DNA of 64,000 nt, taken from Salinivirgaceae bacterium (GTDB taxonomy: Bacteria > Bacteroidota > Bacteroidia > Bacteroidales > SZUA-534). The position numbers and the translations under genes are program-made. The DNA is taken from contig JAGCNL010000076.1 in assembly GCA_017645945.1 (NCBI GenBank), positions 124,001 to 188,000 of the forward strand, written 5' to 3'. Positions 54,757 through 62,884 of the stretch are shown in pieces. The notes under the pieces are model-generated. The model searched no databases. It saw only the letters and a list, made by a program, of their open reading frames with translations, and was not told the origin of the DNA. Positions within the stretch are counted from its first letter, which is position 1, and every line of letters starts with the position of its first letter.

Positions 54757-55326
54757 ATGAAGATTTTTAATTATTTACGCAATTTAACATTGGCAACAGC
54801 CGCAGTTTGCTGCATTGCATCTTGCCAAAGTGAGGAAGAAGTTGAGGATTATATCCTTGACGGTGTCTGCTGGGGAGGCAAAAACCCTGTAACTGAAAAT
54901 CATGGCCAGCAGAACTACACAAGTAATTACTACTTTTTATGGGAAAACGGCTATGGTTTAGGATTTGAAGAATCCTACTATAAAGGTGTCTACGACACAA
55001 CGTATGAATTCTCGTGGTACTGGTACGACAATTCATATAGGCTGATGGTTCTGAATTATGGTGGCCGCTGGGGCGATGACATGGCCTATATTGATATTTT
55101 GAATGCCAAAAAAGGCCGCATCAAAGGTTGGTTCTATGAGTCGTACAATGACTATATTGATTACGAGAAAAACAACGGCAGCACCAGTCCTCGCAGAGGT
55201 ACAAGTGTTGAATGGAAACGCGTAGATGACTACAACAGAGATTATCTCGACAAACTTTTGAACGAGTGGCGTAACAAAAAACCAGAATCTTACATGCCTC
55301 TTGTTTCAGGTTCAGGCAAACGTTAA
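54757..55326 (+). CDS. Small lipoprotein of unknown function
   Basis: I do not recognise a family. The 189-residue protein has a lipoprotein signal (IASC near residue 23) followed by QSEEEVEDY, an acidic stretch like the export signals of surface lipoproteins in Bacteroidota. The rest is rich in Tyr, Trp, Gly and Asn and is probably a single beta-rich lipocalin-like domain (WYWYDNSYRLMVL, GGRWGDDMAYIDIL). The tail holds a Lys/Arg-rich helix (YLDKLLNEWRNKK). It has its own terminator and stands alone between the patatin and queA. Confidence 0.75.
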   Translation: MKIFNYLRNLTLATAAVCCIASCQSEEEVEDYILDGVCWGGKNPVTENHGQQNYTSNYYFLWENGYGLGFEESYYKGVYDTTYEFSWYWYDNSYRLMVLNYGGRWGDDMAYIDILNAKKGRIKGWFYESYNDYIDYEKNNGSTSPRRGTSVEWKRVDDYNRDYLDKLLNEWRNKKPESYMPLVSGSGKR

Positions 55327-55345
55327 TAGAGACATTAACTAACAC

Positions 55346-55382
55346 AAAGCCCGGAAGTTCAAGCAGCTTTCGGGCTTTTTTT
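55346..55382. terminator. Terminator of the small lipoprotein gene
   Basis: AAAGCCCG (55346-55353) pairs with CGGGCTTT (55371-55378) followed by T; the inner GAAG/CTTT region partly pairs. Convergent queA may share it. Confidence 0.8.
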
Positions 55383-55388
55383 ATGAGG

Positions 55389-56603
55389 TCATTTTCCAAC
55401 CTTCAGCAAACAACTGTCGCCGTAACTCAGGAAACGGAAATCGTGGGCAAGCGCGTAGTCATATACTCTGTGCCAGTTGTCACAGATGAGCGCAGAAACC
55501 AACAGAAGCAGAGTGCTTTGTGGTTGGTGAAAATTAGTAATTAAGTGATTGACAACTTTATACTGATAGCCTGGCGCAATCATTATGCAAGTGCTGGCCG
55601 TAATTTCTTGATGGCCAGACTGATGAAGCAAACTGAGCAACGCTGCAAACGCATCAGCAACCGAGACGGTATCAGGCAGCGAGTAAGCTTCCCATTGGCC
55701 CAAATCGAGCGGATTTTCAAGCCCGAGTTTTGCCTTTACACCGAGCCAATACATACTTTCAAGCGTGCGGACCGTTGTTGTTCCAACCGCCACCACTTTT
55801 TTCTTATTGTCGCACAGTGGTTTAAGAATCTCGTCCGATAGCACAAAATGCTCAATGTGCATTGGATGCTCGCCAATGGTTTCGGTCTGCACGGGCTTGA
55901 ACGTTCCCGCGCCGACGTGCAGCGTAACATTCAGATGCTCAATACCTTTGGCTTGCAGCGAATCGAAAACAGCCTGTGTGAAGTGCAGTCCTGCCGTTGG
56001 TGCCGCCACCGAGCCTTTTTCAGCCGAATAGATTGTCTGGTATCGCACATCGTCAATGGCTTCCGATTTGCGGTTCAGGTACGGCGGAATGGGAATCTGC
56101 CCTGCCCAATCGACAATCTCGCCGAAAGCAACGCTGGGGTTATCCCACTCAAAACGAATTAGTTGTGCATCGCGGTCGGTGCCGACGCGGGTGATGCTCA
56201 AAGTGGTTGATTTCTGGCCGTTGCCAATCTGCTTTGTCAACGGTCCGTTTTTCCATTTTTTGCTGTTGCCAACGTAGCAAAGCCACACGCAACTACCTGT
56301 CTGACTGAACATTGTGCTGTATTCTGCAGGTTCGTGCGGCTCAAGGCAGAAAACTTCGACCCGCGCGCCCGAATCCTTGAAAAATTCCATCCGCGCACGG
56401 ATAACCTTTGTGTTGTTGGTCACAATCACCGAGTCCGCATCGAGATGGGCCGCCAGATTGCGAAACACGTCTTCCGTGATGCTACCGTTGTTGTAAACCA
56501 ACAATTTAGACTGGTCGCGTTCGGCCAAAGGGTATTTTGCAATACGCTCGTCGGGAAGCGGATAGTTGAAATCGGAAATCGACAAATTGGATGGAACAAT
56601 CAT
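55389..56603 (-). CDS. queA: S-adenosylmethionine:tRNA ribosyltransferase-isomerase
   Basis: This 404-residue enzyme transfers the ribosyl part of SAM to preQ1-tRNA to form epoxyqueuosine. Motifs are FNYPLPDERIAKYPL near the start, IPIPPYLNR near residue 180, YQTIYS near 196, GSVAAPTAGLHFT near 204-216, and TLHVGAGTFKPV near 236-247. It is longer than the usual 345-360 residues because of an internal insertion (about residues 95-150, CYVGNSKKWKNGP) as seen in Bacteroidota forms. It is an unlinked single gene. Confidence 0.95.
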   Translation of the reverse strand: MIVPSNLSISDFNYPLPDERIAKYPLAERDQSKLLVYNNGSITEDVFRNLAAHLDADSVIVTNNTKVIRARMEFFKDSGARVEVFCLEPHEPAEYSTMFSQTGSCVWLCYVGNSKKWKNGPLTKQIGNGQKSTTLSITRVGTDRDAQLIRFEWDNPSVAFGEIVDWAGQIPIPPYLNRKSEAIDDVRYQTIYSAEKGSVAAPTAGLHFTQAVFDSLQAKGIEHLNVTLHVGAGTFKPVQTETIGEHPMHIEHFVLSDEILKPLCDNKKKVVAVGTTTVRTLESMYWLGVKAKLGLENPLDLGQWEAYSLPDTVSVADAFAALLSLLHQSGHQEITASTCIMIAPGYQYKVVNHLITNFHQPQSTLLLLVSALICDNWHRVYDYALAHDFRFLSYGDSCLLKVGK

Positions 56604-56669
56604 TGTATCAGCAAGTTATAAAACGAATCGCACAGCGGATAATCGGTGACAATTCTCTGCAAAAATAAC

Positions 56670-56677
56670 TAACTTCG
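56670..56677 (+). promoter_or_regulatory. -7 box TAACTTCG of the Smr/DUF2027 gene
   Basis: TAACTTCG followed by CAC lies 25 bases before ATG 56702, in keeping with the extended -7 motif in this window. Confidence 0.4.
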
Positions 56678-56701
56678 CACACTTTTTAAAAATTGAATGC
56701 G

Positions 56702-57802
56702 ATGAACGTAAAAGTTGGCGACAAAGTCAGATTTTTGAACGATATAGGCGGTGGAACCGTCGTGAAAATAATTGACCGACAGAGTGTTATGGTGCTGAAT
56801 GATGACGATTTTGAAGTACCGACACCTGTGAGCGAGTTGGTTGTGATTGAGTCGGCTGCCGACAGCCGTCTGCGTGGATCATCAGCCGAGAATAAGAGCG
56901 AAAAACCTAAACCACAATCGGTTACAACAGATGCAGACGAGCAGGAAGAACCTGAGTCCGCACCCATTTCGCTCACCGATATTTTCTATCCGCCCGTTGC
57001 CATCGACAAGGAAAATGGTGACTATCTGCGTGAATATCTGGCATTTGTACCCAAAGCAAATCAGCAAGGCTTCGACATCTACCTAATCAACGACAGCAAC
57101 TACAATGTGCTCTACAGCATCATCGCCACCGACGCCGACGAGCAGAGCGACTCGGAAGCCGTGGGCGTGCTCGAAGCCAACACCAAGGTGCAGTTTTCGA
57201 CTCTGGCAATGAGCAACGTGAACCTGATTCCTGCCTACACGTTCCACTTAAGTTTCTATAGGAAAGGCAGTTTCAAAATCAAAGAACCACTTTCGCGCAC
57301 CATCGAACTGAATCCCGTGAAGTTCTATAAAGAAGCATCGTTCGTTAAAAATGAGTTCTTCAGCAAGAATGCAATGATGATTGCGCTGATTGACGAACAC
57401 ACCGCCGCCGACTCTATTGAGAATATGACCGAAAAGGATTTCAAGAAGGTGATGGCCGAGAAACTCAAAGGTGAAAAGACTGAACATAAGGAATTTAAGT
57501 CGGGCAAAGCCATACAATCGCAGATTGTTGAAGTTGACCTGCACATTCACGAACTTATGGACGATTTCCGCGGTTTGAGCAACAGTGAAATGCTTGAAAT
57601 TCAGATGCGTAAATTCCGCGAAGAACTCGACAACGCAATGCGCAAGGGCATTAAAAAGATTGTCTTCATCCACGGCGTCGGCGCGGGCGTTCTGAAACTT
57701 GAAATCCGCAAAGAACTCGACCGCATGAAGAAAAAACTTGATTATCAAGACGCTTCGTTCAAAGAATACGGCTACGGGGCAACTCTGGTAAGGATTTTTT
57801 AA
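56702..57802 (+). CDS. DUF2027 and Smr-domain protein
   Basis: This 366-residue protein has an N-terminal KOW/SH3-like DUF2027 part (VKVGDKVRFLNDIGGGTVVKI, residues 3-22), an acidic linker rich in Glu and Pro (about 60-95), a middle Ig-like beta domain, and a C-terminal Smr domain with VDLHIHELMDDF near 277 and IVFIHGVGAGVLKLEIR near 320. Smr domains of the MutS2 type nick DNA or, in some proteins, cut RNA at collided ribosomes; here no ATPase is fused. The HGxGxGxL loop is complete. ATG 56702 chosen over the in-frame TTG upstream, given the -7 box. Confidence 0.9.
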   Translation: MNVKVGDKVRFLNDIGGGTVVKIIDRQSVMVLNDDDFEVPTPVSELVVIESAADSRLRGSSAENKSEKPKPQSVTTDADEQEEPESAPISLTDIFYPPVAIDKENGDYLREYLAFVPKANQQGFDIYLINDSNYNVLYSIIATDADEQSDSEAVGVLEANTKVQFSTLAMSNVNLIPAYTFHLSFYRKGSFKIKEPLSRTIELNPVKFYKEASFVKNEFFSKNAMMIALIDEHTAADSIENMTEKDFKKVMAEKLKGEKTEHKEFKSGKAIQSQIVEVDLHIHELMDDFRGLSNSEMLEIQMRKFREELDNAMRKGIKKIVFIHGVGAGVLKLEIRKELDRMKKKLDYQDASFKEYGYGATLVRIF

Positions 57803-57823
57803 AACCAACTTACCAATAAAAGC

Positions 57824-57857
57824 AAAGGGTTTTCGCTCAAGTGAAAACCCTTTTTTG
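57824..57857. terminator. Terminator between convergent genes
   Basis: AAAGGGTTTTC (57824-57834) pairs with GAAAACCCTTT (57843-57853), followed by T. Confidence 0.88.
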
Positions 57858-57875
57858 TCTTAACGAAGTCTCCTT

Positions 57876-58670
57876 CTACCCTATCTTCCGCAAATCTAAA
57901 ATCGTCACATAATGCAGTATATCAAACTGCTCGGGGACTGACTTCAAAAACTCGGTGTGCTCTTTTTCCCAATTTGCAATTTCAGCTTCAGAAAGCGATG
58001 AGGCTCCAATTCCACGGCACGATTTTATCCTTCCGTGCCAAGTTTCCCTTGTAAACCGCACTGGCACATCAAACGCCACAGCATTGGCCAAACTGAAAAA
58101 GCCGTATGCCCAATCAGGCTCAACCACGGCGTTCCGTTTCCAATGCGCGCCACTCCAATCGGGATTGTATTTCAGCACAAGTTCTTCGCTCCTTGCCGCA
58201 ATCTCGCTCTCATCAGGCAGCCAAGCCATGAACAAAACAGCAAGATGTCCGCTCGGTTTCAGCCACTTATGGATTTTTGGCACAATAATTTTCTTATCGA
58301 AATACATGAAACACTGGCAAGCAGTTACCACATCGAACGAGTTTTCGGGAAAGTTGAGCGCTTCAGATGCGGAAACTTGATAATCGATTTTCATTCCCGC
58401 CTCTTGCGATAGTTTTTCGGCATATCTTATTTGATTTTCAGATATATCCGTACCAATCCACTCGCCGCCAAACTTGTACATATTCCGCGGTAAAACGCCT
58501 GTTCCTGTACCCAAATCAAGAATTTTCTGGCCCTTGACACCGATTTTCAGTTCGGCAAGTCTGCTGTAGAACTCTGGCGGATAAACATCGCGGAATTTCG
58601 CATAATCAGCCGACGTCCGACCGAAATCGAACGGATTACCATTGTCGAAATTCTTGTCGATTATTTGCAT
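57876..58670 (-). CDS. Class I SAM-dependent methyltransferase
   Basis: This 264-residue protein has motif I LDLGTGTGVLPRN near residues 52-64, an acidic end of strand 2 (WIGTDIS), motif II-like NSFDVVTACQCFMYFD near 114-129 and the LKPSGHLAVLF segment. It belongs to the UbiE/Methyltransf_11 type. The substrate is unknown; the C-terminal half has no specific feature. It is convergent with the Smr gene and lies 32 bp downstream of the SDR gene on the same strand. Confidence 0.85.
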   Translation of the reverse strand: MQIIDKNFDNGNPFDFGRTSADYAKFRDVYPPEFYSRLAELKIGVKGQKILDLGTGTGVLPRNMYKFGGEWIGTDISENQIRYAEKLSQEAGMKIDYQVSASEALNFPENSFDVVTACQCFMYFDKKIIVPKIHKWLKPSGHLAVLFMAWLPDESEIAARSEELVLKYNPDWSGAHWKRNAVVEPDWAYGFFSLANAVAFDVPVRFTRETWHGRIKSCRGIGASSLSEAEIANWEKEHTEFLKSVPEQFDILHYVTILDLRKIG

Positions 58671-58702
58671 TTATTTATCTGTATATCAATTGCTCGAATC
58701 GG

Positions 58703-59470
58703 CTACAGCCCTTGCTGTCTGAGCCAAATTCTCATCATAAGGCGTTGCGGCAAAAGTTTCGCAATCAAGCGGTTAAACTTCACATATAGCGAGTAGGTAG
58801 AGATGTCGCGACCACGCAGCGAGTCACGCAGGGCTTTGGCCGCCACCACATCGGGTGTTGTCATATTCACAAATCGGCTGACCGTTTTTGTAGCATTGGT
58901 TTTGCCTCGGTCAATAAAAGCAGTATCCATCCAACCCGGGCAGACGGCCGTGACGGTTATTCCACGTTCTTTCAACTCGACATTGAGAGCGCGCGAGTAA
59001 TTGCGTACAAAGGCTTTGGTTGCGCTGTAAACGTTTAGGTATGGCAACGGCTGAAACGACGCCTGCGATGCGATGTTGATTATCCGCCCGCCCTTCGGCA
59101 TAAACGGCAGGCAGACAAGTCCCATTGCCACCAATCCGCTGATATTCAAGTCAATCATATTAACCGACTCGTCGATACCAACATCGCTATAAGAACCGAA
59201 CTTGCCGAAACCTGCGCTGTTTACCAGAAAGCAGATGTTCACCTCTGCGCTTTTCAGTCTGTCCGACAGCAATTTAATCTGTTCAATGTCAGACATATCC
59301 ATCGGCACAGGCTTTAATTTATTGCCAAATTCTGACACCATCGCTTGCAGGCGCTCTGCGTTTCGCGCGATAATCCAAATCTCGTCAAGTTCGCCGCGCC
59401 CGAGCAGAAGTTTCACAAACTCCCGCCCTATTCCGCTGCTTGCGCCAGTTACAATTGCAATGTTCTTCAT
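58703..59470 (-). CDS. Short-chain dehydrogenase/reductase
   Basis: This 255-residue SDR has TGASSGIGREF at residues 8-18 for NAD(P) binding, NSAGFG near 84, and the catalytic S in IASQASF with YSATKAF (Y and K about four apart) near 153-160. It resembles DltE/YqjQ-like oxidoreductases. The short C-terminal extension after residue 220 carries basic residues and ends in RQQGL. Substrate is unknown. The methyltransferase downstream is on the same strand after 32 bp, so the two could share a transcript. Confidence 0.9.
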   Translation of the reverse strand: MKNIAIVTGASSGIGREFVKLLLGRGELDEIWIIARNAERLQAMVSEFGNKLKPVPMDMSDIEQIKLLSDRLKSAEVNICFLVNSAGFGKFGSYSDVGIDESVNMIDLNISGLVAMGLVCLPFMPKGGRIINIASQASFQPLPYLNVYSATKAFVRNYSRALNVELKERGITVTAVCPGWMDTAFIDRGKTNATKTVSRFVNMTTPDVVAAKALRDSLRGRDISTYSLYVKFNRLIAKLLPQRLMMRIWLRQQGL

Positions 59471-59537
59471 TGTTTGAGTTATAAAGTTATTTCAGCAAAT
59501 CAGCCTTATTGCGTGCTCGTGGCATAGGAGTTCCTCC

Positions 59538-59978
59538 TTATCTCCAATGTTTTAGAGTCGGCACAACAGCCTCCATATGTGCTCTGATTTGTTCTTTCGG
59601 CCAAGCATCAGTTGCCAAATGCTCAACGCAGAAATCGATAAGCTGCTCTTTGCTCTCGTAGGTGAATTTTCCGTCAGCGTAGCACCATTTGCAGTACTCC
59701 TCGTCAAAGTTGCCGTCGGTGTCGCGGCTAATCATAGAATCTTCAGTGAGCGGCATTCCGCAGCATTGGCATATCAGCGTCCGCGGCGAGCCTAACAACG
59801 TGTTGATTGACACATCGAACTTCCGCGACAGCACTTTCAGCATTTCGGGGTTGGGTTGTGTCTCACCGGTCTCCCAACGGCTCACTGCCTGACGGGTAAC
59901 ATTCACGCGCTCAGCCATCTGTTCCTGTGTCAGATTATTCTTCTCGCGCAGATTCCTTAAAATGTCTTTTACCTCCAT
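59538..59978 (-). CDS. XRE-family regulator with zinc ribbon
   Basis: This 146-residue protein joins an N-terminal helix-turn-helix (LREKNNLTQEQMAERVNVTRQ onward, residues 8-60) to a zinc-ribbon region CQCCGMPL near 72-79 and CKWCYADG near 99-106 and a short helical tail. The C-terminal part matches the putative zinc ribbon domain (PF12674 type). The HTH binds DNA as a dimer; the ribbon could sense metal or a ligand. I chose ATG 59978 (MEVKDILRN) over an upstream extension. Its target is unknown, possibly the SDR/methyltransferase genes that follow it on the same strand. Confidence 0.85.
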   Translation of the reverse strand: MEVKDILRNLREKNNLTQEQMAERVNVTRQAVSRWETGETQPNPEMLKVLSRKFDVSINTLLGSPRTLICQCCGMPLTEDSMISRDTDGNFDEEYCKWCYADGKFTYESKEQLIDFCVEHLATDAWPKEQIRAHMEAVVPTLKHWR

Positions 59979-60079
59979 ATTTTCATCGTTTTTTAATGTT
60001 TGACGATGCAAAAATAAGTGCCCGAAAAGCGCTTGTCAAGAAACAGGTTGTTGCTTTTTAAGTCCAGTGTTATATGTTG

Positions 60080-60466
60080 TTATTTTTCAACACCATACAA
60101 CTTTAAGTCGGGCAAAACAACTTGCATCAATCGGAAATGCTTGTCATTAGTCCAAACTTCGCAGTTATATTTTATGGCAAGATATGCAATCATTGCATCT
60201 TGAAACGGCACTGCGAGACCACTTCGTTTTAGAACGATGAATTGTTTTGATAGTCCAATCCAATCTATTTCCGAAAAAGTAAGATATGTAAAATCGGAAA
60301 GAGCTTTCTCTATTTGTGAGAATTGTTTTTCAGAATGGCTCCCGCGAAGTAGTTCTGCTTTTATTACTCCACATGTCGCAATTTCTTCTGTATCAAAGAT
60401 TTTCTCGATGGGTTCTGTTGGTTTGTTCCAAAAATCTATAATAATATTTGTGTCGGCGAGAATCAT
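60080..60466 (-). CDS. PIN-domain protein, VapC toxin
   Basis: This 128-residue VapC-type nuclease opens with MILADTNIIIDFW, giving D5 and N7, has VIKAELLRGS with the second acidic residue near 38, and VPFQDAMIAYLA with D near 90 and a NDKHF segment near 106 completing the acidic cluster. Its start overlaps the antitoxin stop by 4 bp. It probably cuts tRNA or rRNA when freed of antitoxin. Confidence 0.9.
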   Translation of the reverse strand: MILADTNIIIDFWNKPTEPIEKIFDTEEIATCGVIKAELLRGSHSEKQFSQIEKALSDFTYLTFSEIDWIGLSKQFIVLKRSGLAVPFQDAMIAYLAIKYNCEVWTNDKHFRLMQVVLPDLKLYGVEK

Positions 60467-60678
60467 ATCAAGCTTTCCTCCCGAAATGCAGTTACCGCGT
60501 CATTGTCGAGATGAATTTTACCAGCAAGTGCAAAAAAATCTTTCTTGCTTTTAGATGTTTTCTTTACCACAAATGACTTATTATGCTCGATTTCAAGAAG
60601 TTTTATGAATGCCGAAACCGATGCTAATAATTGTTCTGGCAAGGCTTTTACTTGCTCCATTACTAATTCGTGTGACAT
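60463..60678 (-). CDS. Antitoxin of the VapC pair
   Basis: This 71-residue protein (ATG 60678, MSHELVMEQV) begins 9 or so bases after AGAGGAGG, a very strong Shine-Dalgarno and unusual for this phylum. It is helical, with ALPEQLLASVSAFIKLL in the first half and a Lys-rich middle (KKTSKSKKDFF), then LDNDAVTAFREESL. This is the type of the DUF2281-like or AbrB-less antitoxins often found before VapC. The longer frame starting inside purE is rejected because of the Shine-Dalgarno. Confidence 0.82.
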   Translation of the reverse strand: MSHELVMEQVKALPEQLLASVSAFIKLLEIEHNKSFVVKKTSKSKKDFFALAGKIHLDNDAVTAFREESLI

Positions 60679-60689
60679 TATAACCTCCT
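60679..60689 (-). promoter_or_regulatory. Strong Shine-Dalgarno of the antitoxin
   Basis: On the minus strand AGAGGAGGTTATA precedes ATG 60678. It decides the start. Confidence 0.7.
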
Positions 60690-60749
60690 CTTTCAGAAAA
60701 AAAAGTATTTCACAAAAATAACGAATTCCATTTAAAATCAAATTGTTGC

Positions 60750-61259
60750 TCAATTCGTCTTGAACTTCCAAGTCTTGACTTCTGCAAGTTCGGCGTTGGC
60801 TTTGACGATTTTTTGCTTCAGGCCTTCTTTATATGCAGTGAGTTTGCGGTCGAGCTCAGCATCGGCCAGGGCGAGCATTTCGGCGGCCAAAATGGCAGCG
60901 TTCTGCGCACCATTAACACCAACGGTGGCAACTGGGATTCCTGGAGGCATCTGAATGATTGACAGCATTGCATCGAGTCCATCGAGCATGCCTTTGATTG
61001 GCACGCCAATTACAGGCACTGTGGTGTTGGCGGCAATCACGCCTGGAAGGGCGGCGGCCATTCCTGCTCCGGCAATTATCACTTTCAGCCCGCGGCCTTT
61101 GGCTTCAGCGGCAAACTGCTCAACCTCTGCAGGTGTGCGGTGTGCCGAAAGAGCGTTCATCTCAAACGGAATCTCCATATCGTTCAGAAACTGAGCAGCT
61201 TTCTCCATTACGGGCAGGTCTGATGTGCTACCCATTATTATGCTAACTATTGGTGTCAT
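60750..61259 (-). CDS. purE: N5-carboxyaminoimidazole ribonucleotide mutase
   Basis: This 169-residue enzyme of purine synthesis moves the carboxyl group of N5-CAIR to C4. The phosphate/ribose loop IIMGSTSDLPVM is at residues 7-18, ALSAHRTP at 37-44, and GAGMAAALPGV near 67-77, all as in class I PurE. The final 20 residues are charged. It ends 72 bp before the antitoxin start on the same strand; no purK lies adjacent in the window. Confidence 0.96.
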   Translation of the reverse strand: MTPIVSIIMGSTSDLPVMEKAAQFLNDMEIPFEMNALSAHRTPAEVEQFAAEAKGRGLKVIIAGAGMAAALPGVIAANTTVPVIGVPIKGMLDGLDAMLSIIQMPPGIPVATVGVNGAQNAAILAAEMLALADAELDRKLTAYKEGLKQKIVKANAELAEVKTWKFKTN

Positions 61260-61304
61260 TTCTTTGTCGTTTAAAGATTTAACCGAGCTAAATCAAAATC
61301 AGTT

Positions 61305-61946
61305 TTAGAATAAGAATGCTATCGTAAAGCACACACTATTAAGATGTTTCTTACCAGTTGTCAACTCTCCGCCAGTCGTTCTGTTCTTATAAACCTTTTT
61401 CACATCACGCAATCCAAAGCTGGCATCAACACCCAAACGGAAAAGCCTGGTTTCGTAGGCCACGCAAGGCATAATGCTGTAGTTGTATTCTTTGAGTTTT
61501 TTCTTATGGTTCAGCCCGTTATATCGGTCATCTTCAATTTCATAGTAATCGTTGTCGACGCAACGCGAAATCACCGGACCGACACCAAACATCAGATTCC
61601 CAAATCCATTGTTGTTGAAATGGTACTGGAAAATGATAGGCAGGTCAACGAACACAAAGTCGTCCTCATCGTAGCCTGGAATCGAGTCATCGTAGGCTTT
61701 GTCGCGGTCGACATGGCGGGCAAGACCGAACATTAACGAATAGTTATCGCTAAAATAGCGATTCACGCTGTATCCGAATTTTGTTGTCAAACCCTTGTCG
61801 GTACCCGTGTACGTGTCGTTATCAATAAACCTACCGATTGAATAGTAGATGCTGTGCTCCCACTTCTTTTCCTCCTGAGCGTTGGCATTCACCGCGAAAC
61901 ACAAAAGAATCGCCGCAGCAAAAAATTTTTGAAAGTTTTTCTTCAT
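61305..61946 (-). CDS. Outer-membrane beta-barrel protein
   Basis: This 213-residue protein has a signal peptide cut before QEEKKWEHS, then alternating beta strands (SIYYSIGRF, TKFGYSVNRYF, YSLMFGLARHV, IIFQYHF, NLMFGVGPVIS) ending in FTIAFLF, a barrel-closing strand. It resembles the OmpW/porin-family small barrels called outer membrane beta-barrel protein in Bacteroidota. Ligand unknown. It has no close neighbours in its own strand unit apart from purE 45 bp further down. Confidence 0.8.
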   Translation of the reverse strand: MKKNFQKFFAAAILLCFAVNANAQEEKKWEHSIYYSIGRFIDNDTYTGTDKGLTTKFGYSVNRYFSDNYSLMFGLARHVDRDKAYDDSIPGYDEDDFVFVDLPIIFQYHFNNNGFGNLMFGVGPVISRCVDNDYYEIEDDRYNGLNHKKKLKEYNYSIMPCVAYETRLFRLGVDASFGLRDVKKVYKNRTTGGELTTGKKHLNSVCFTIAFLF

Positions 61947-61997
61947 AGCTGTAATTTTATTTGATTGTAAAAACGGTCGTAGCCGATATTGATTTGG

Positions 61998-62381
61998 TTA
62001 TTTTCCACTTGCACAAGCTATTGCCTCAACCTCAATGAGCGCGTTTTTTGGCAGATTTCCTACCTCAAATGCCGCACGCGCAGGGCAGTCGGCAGTGAAA
62101 TATTTGGCATAGATGCCGTTCATTGCCGCAAAATCAGCAATACTCTTGAGCAGCACTGTTGTTTTCACCACATTGCTGTAATCGAGACCGGCAGCTTTCA
62201 GAATCGCGCCAATGTTGCGCATCACCTGCTCGGTCTGAGCCTCAATGCCTTCGGGCATCTGGCCTATGGCTGGCACAATCGGAATCTGCCCCGAAATAAA
62301 AACAAAGCCGTTGGCTTCAACGGCTTGACTGTATGGGCCGATGGCTTGCGGTGCATCGGCTGTTGCGATTATTCGTTTCAT
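61998..62381 (-). CDS. RidA-family enamine/imine deaminase
   Basis: This 127-residue protein (ATG 62381, MKRIIATADA) is of the YjgF/RidA family. GPYSQAVEANGFVFISGQIP near residues 16-35, the conserved R in PARAAFEV near 103-110 and the LIEVEAIA close are typical, with the catalytic arginine present. RidA hydrolyses reactive 2-aminoacrylate made by PLP enzymes. It lies 2 bp after the stop of the DUF1987 gene, so translation is probably coupled. Confidence 0.94.
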   Translation of the reverse strand: MKRIIATADAPQAIGPYSQAVEANGFVFISGQIPIVPAIGQMPEGIEAQTEQVMRNIGAILKAAGLDYSNVVKTTVLLKSIADFAAMNGIYAKYFTADCPARAAFEVGNLPKNALIEVEAIACASGK

Positions 62382-62383
62382 AT

Positions 62384-62758
62384 TCAAATCTTTATAATCT
62401 CGAATGGAATGCCGACCAACGCTTGGTAATCCTCTCCTGCCTCAAGAATATCTTCATCCGCCTCATTGTAATACCACTTGATTTTCACCTTGCCTCCCTT
62501 TTTATACAGCGGGTCGAACATATTCATTATTCGGCAGACGATTTTGGCCGATGCCGAATTGTGGTATTTCAGTTTGAATATAAGATTTGTCTCCGCAGAT
62601 GGATTTTTAACGTATTCGGTAATCCAATCAAATACAGGTTTATAGAACGACAACACATCTTCAGGACGTGACACACCCTCAATCAGCAATTCGCCAGTGT
62701 TACCGTCGAAAGCCACTTCCGGAGTTGTCGTTGCACTTTTAATATATAGCGGTTCCAT
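62384..62758 (-). CDS. DUF1987 (SiaC-like) regulatory protein
   Basis: This 124-residue protein has the family's VAFDGNTGELLIEGVSRPED near residues 14-33, FYKPVFDWITEYV near 38-50 and the strand pattern of SiaC, whose Pseudomonas relative is phosphorylated by SiaB and controls a diguanylate cyclase. Bacteroidota homologues often travel with SiaB/PP2C kinase-phosphatase genes, none of which is here. It is the first gene of a pair with RidA. Confidence 0.88.
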   Translation of the reverse strand: MEPLYIKSATTTPEVAFDGNTGELLIEGVSRPEDVLSFYKPVFDWITEYVKNPSAETNLIFKLKYHNSASAKIVCRIMNMFDPLYKKGGKVKIKWYYNEADEDILEAGEDYQALVGIPFEIIKI

Positions 62759-62884
62759 AAGAAACTAATTATTGACAAATTTATTTATTTTTTGTTATAC
62801 AAATCATCTTTTTATGGTGTTTTTATTTCAACAATCGAACAAAAACAGACACTCAAAGATATCTCACGCCGCAATAGAATGTAA

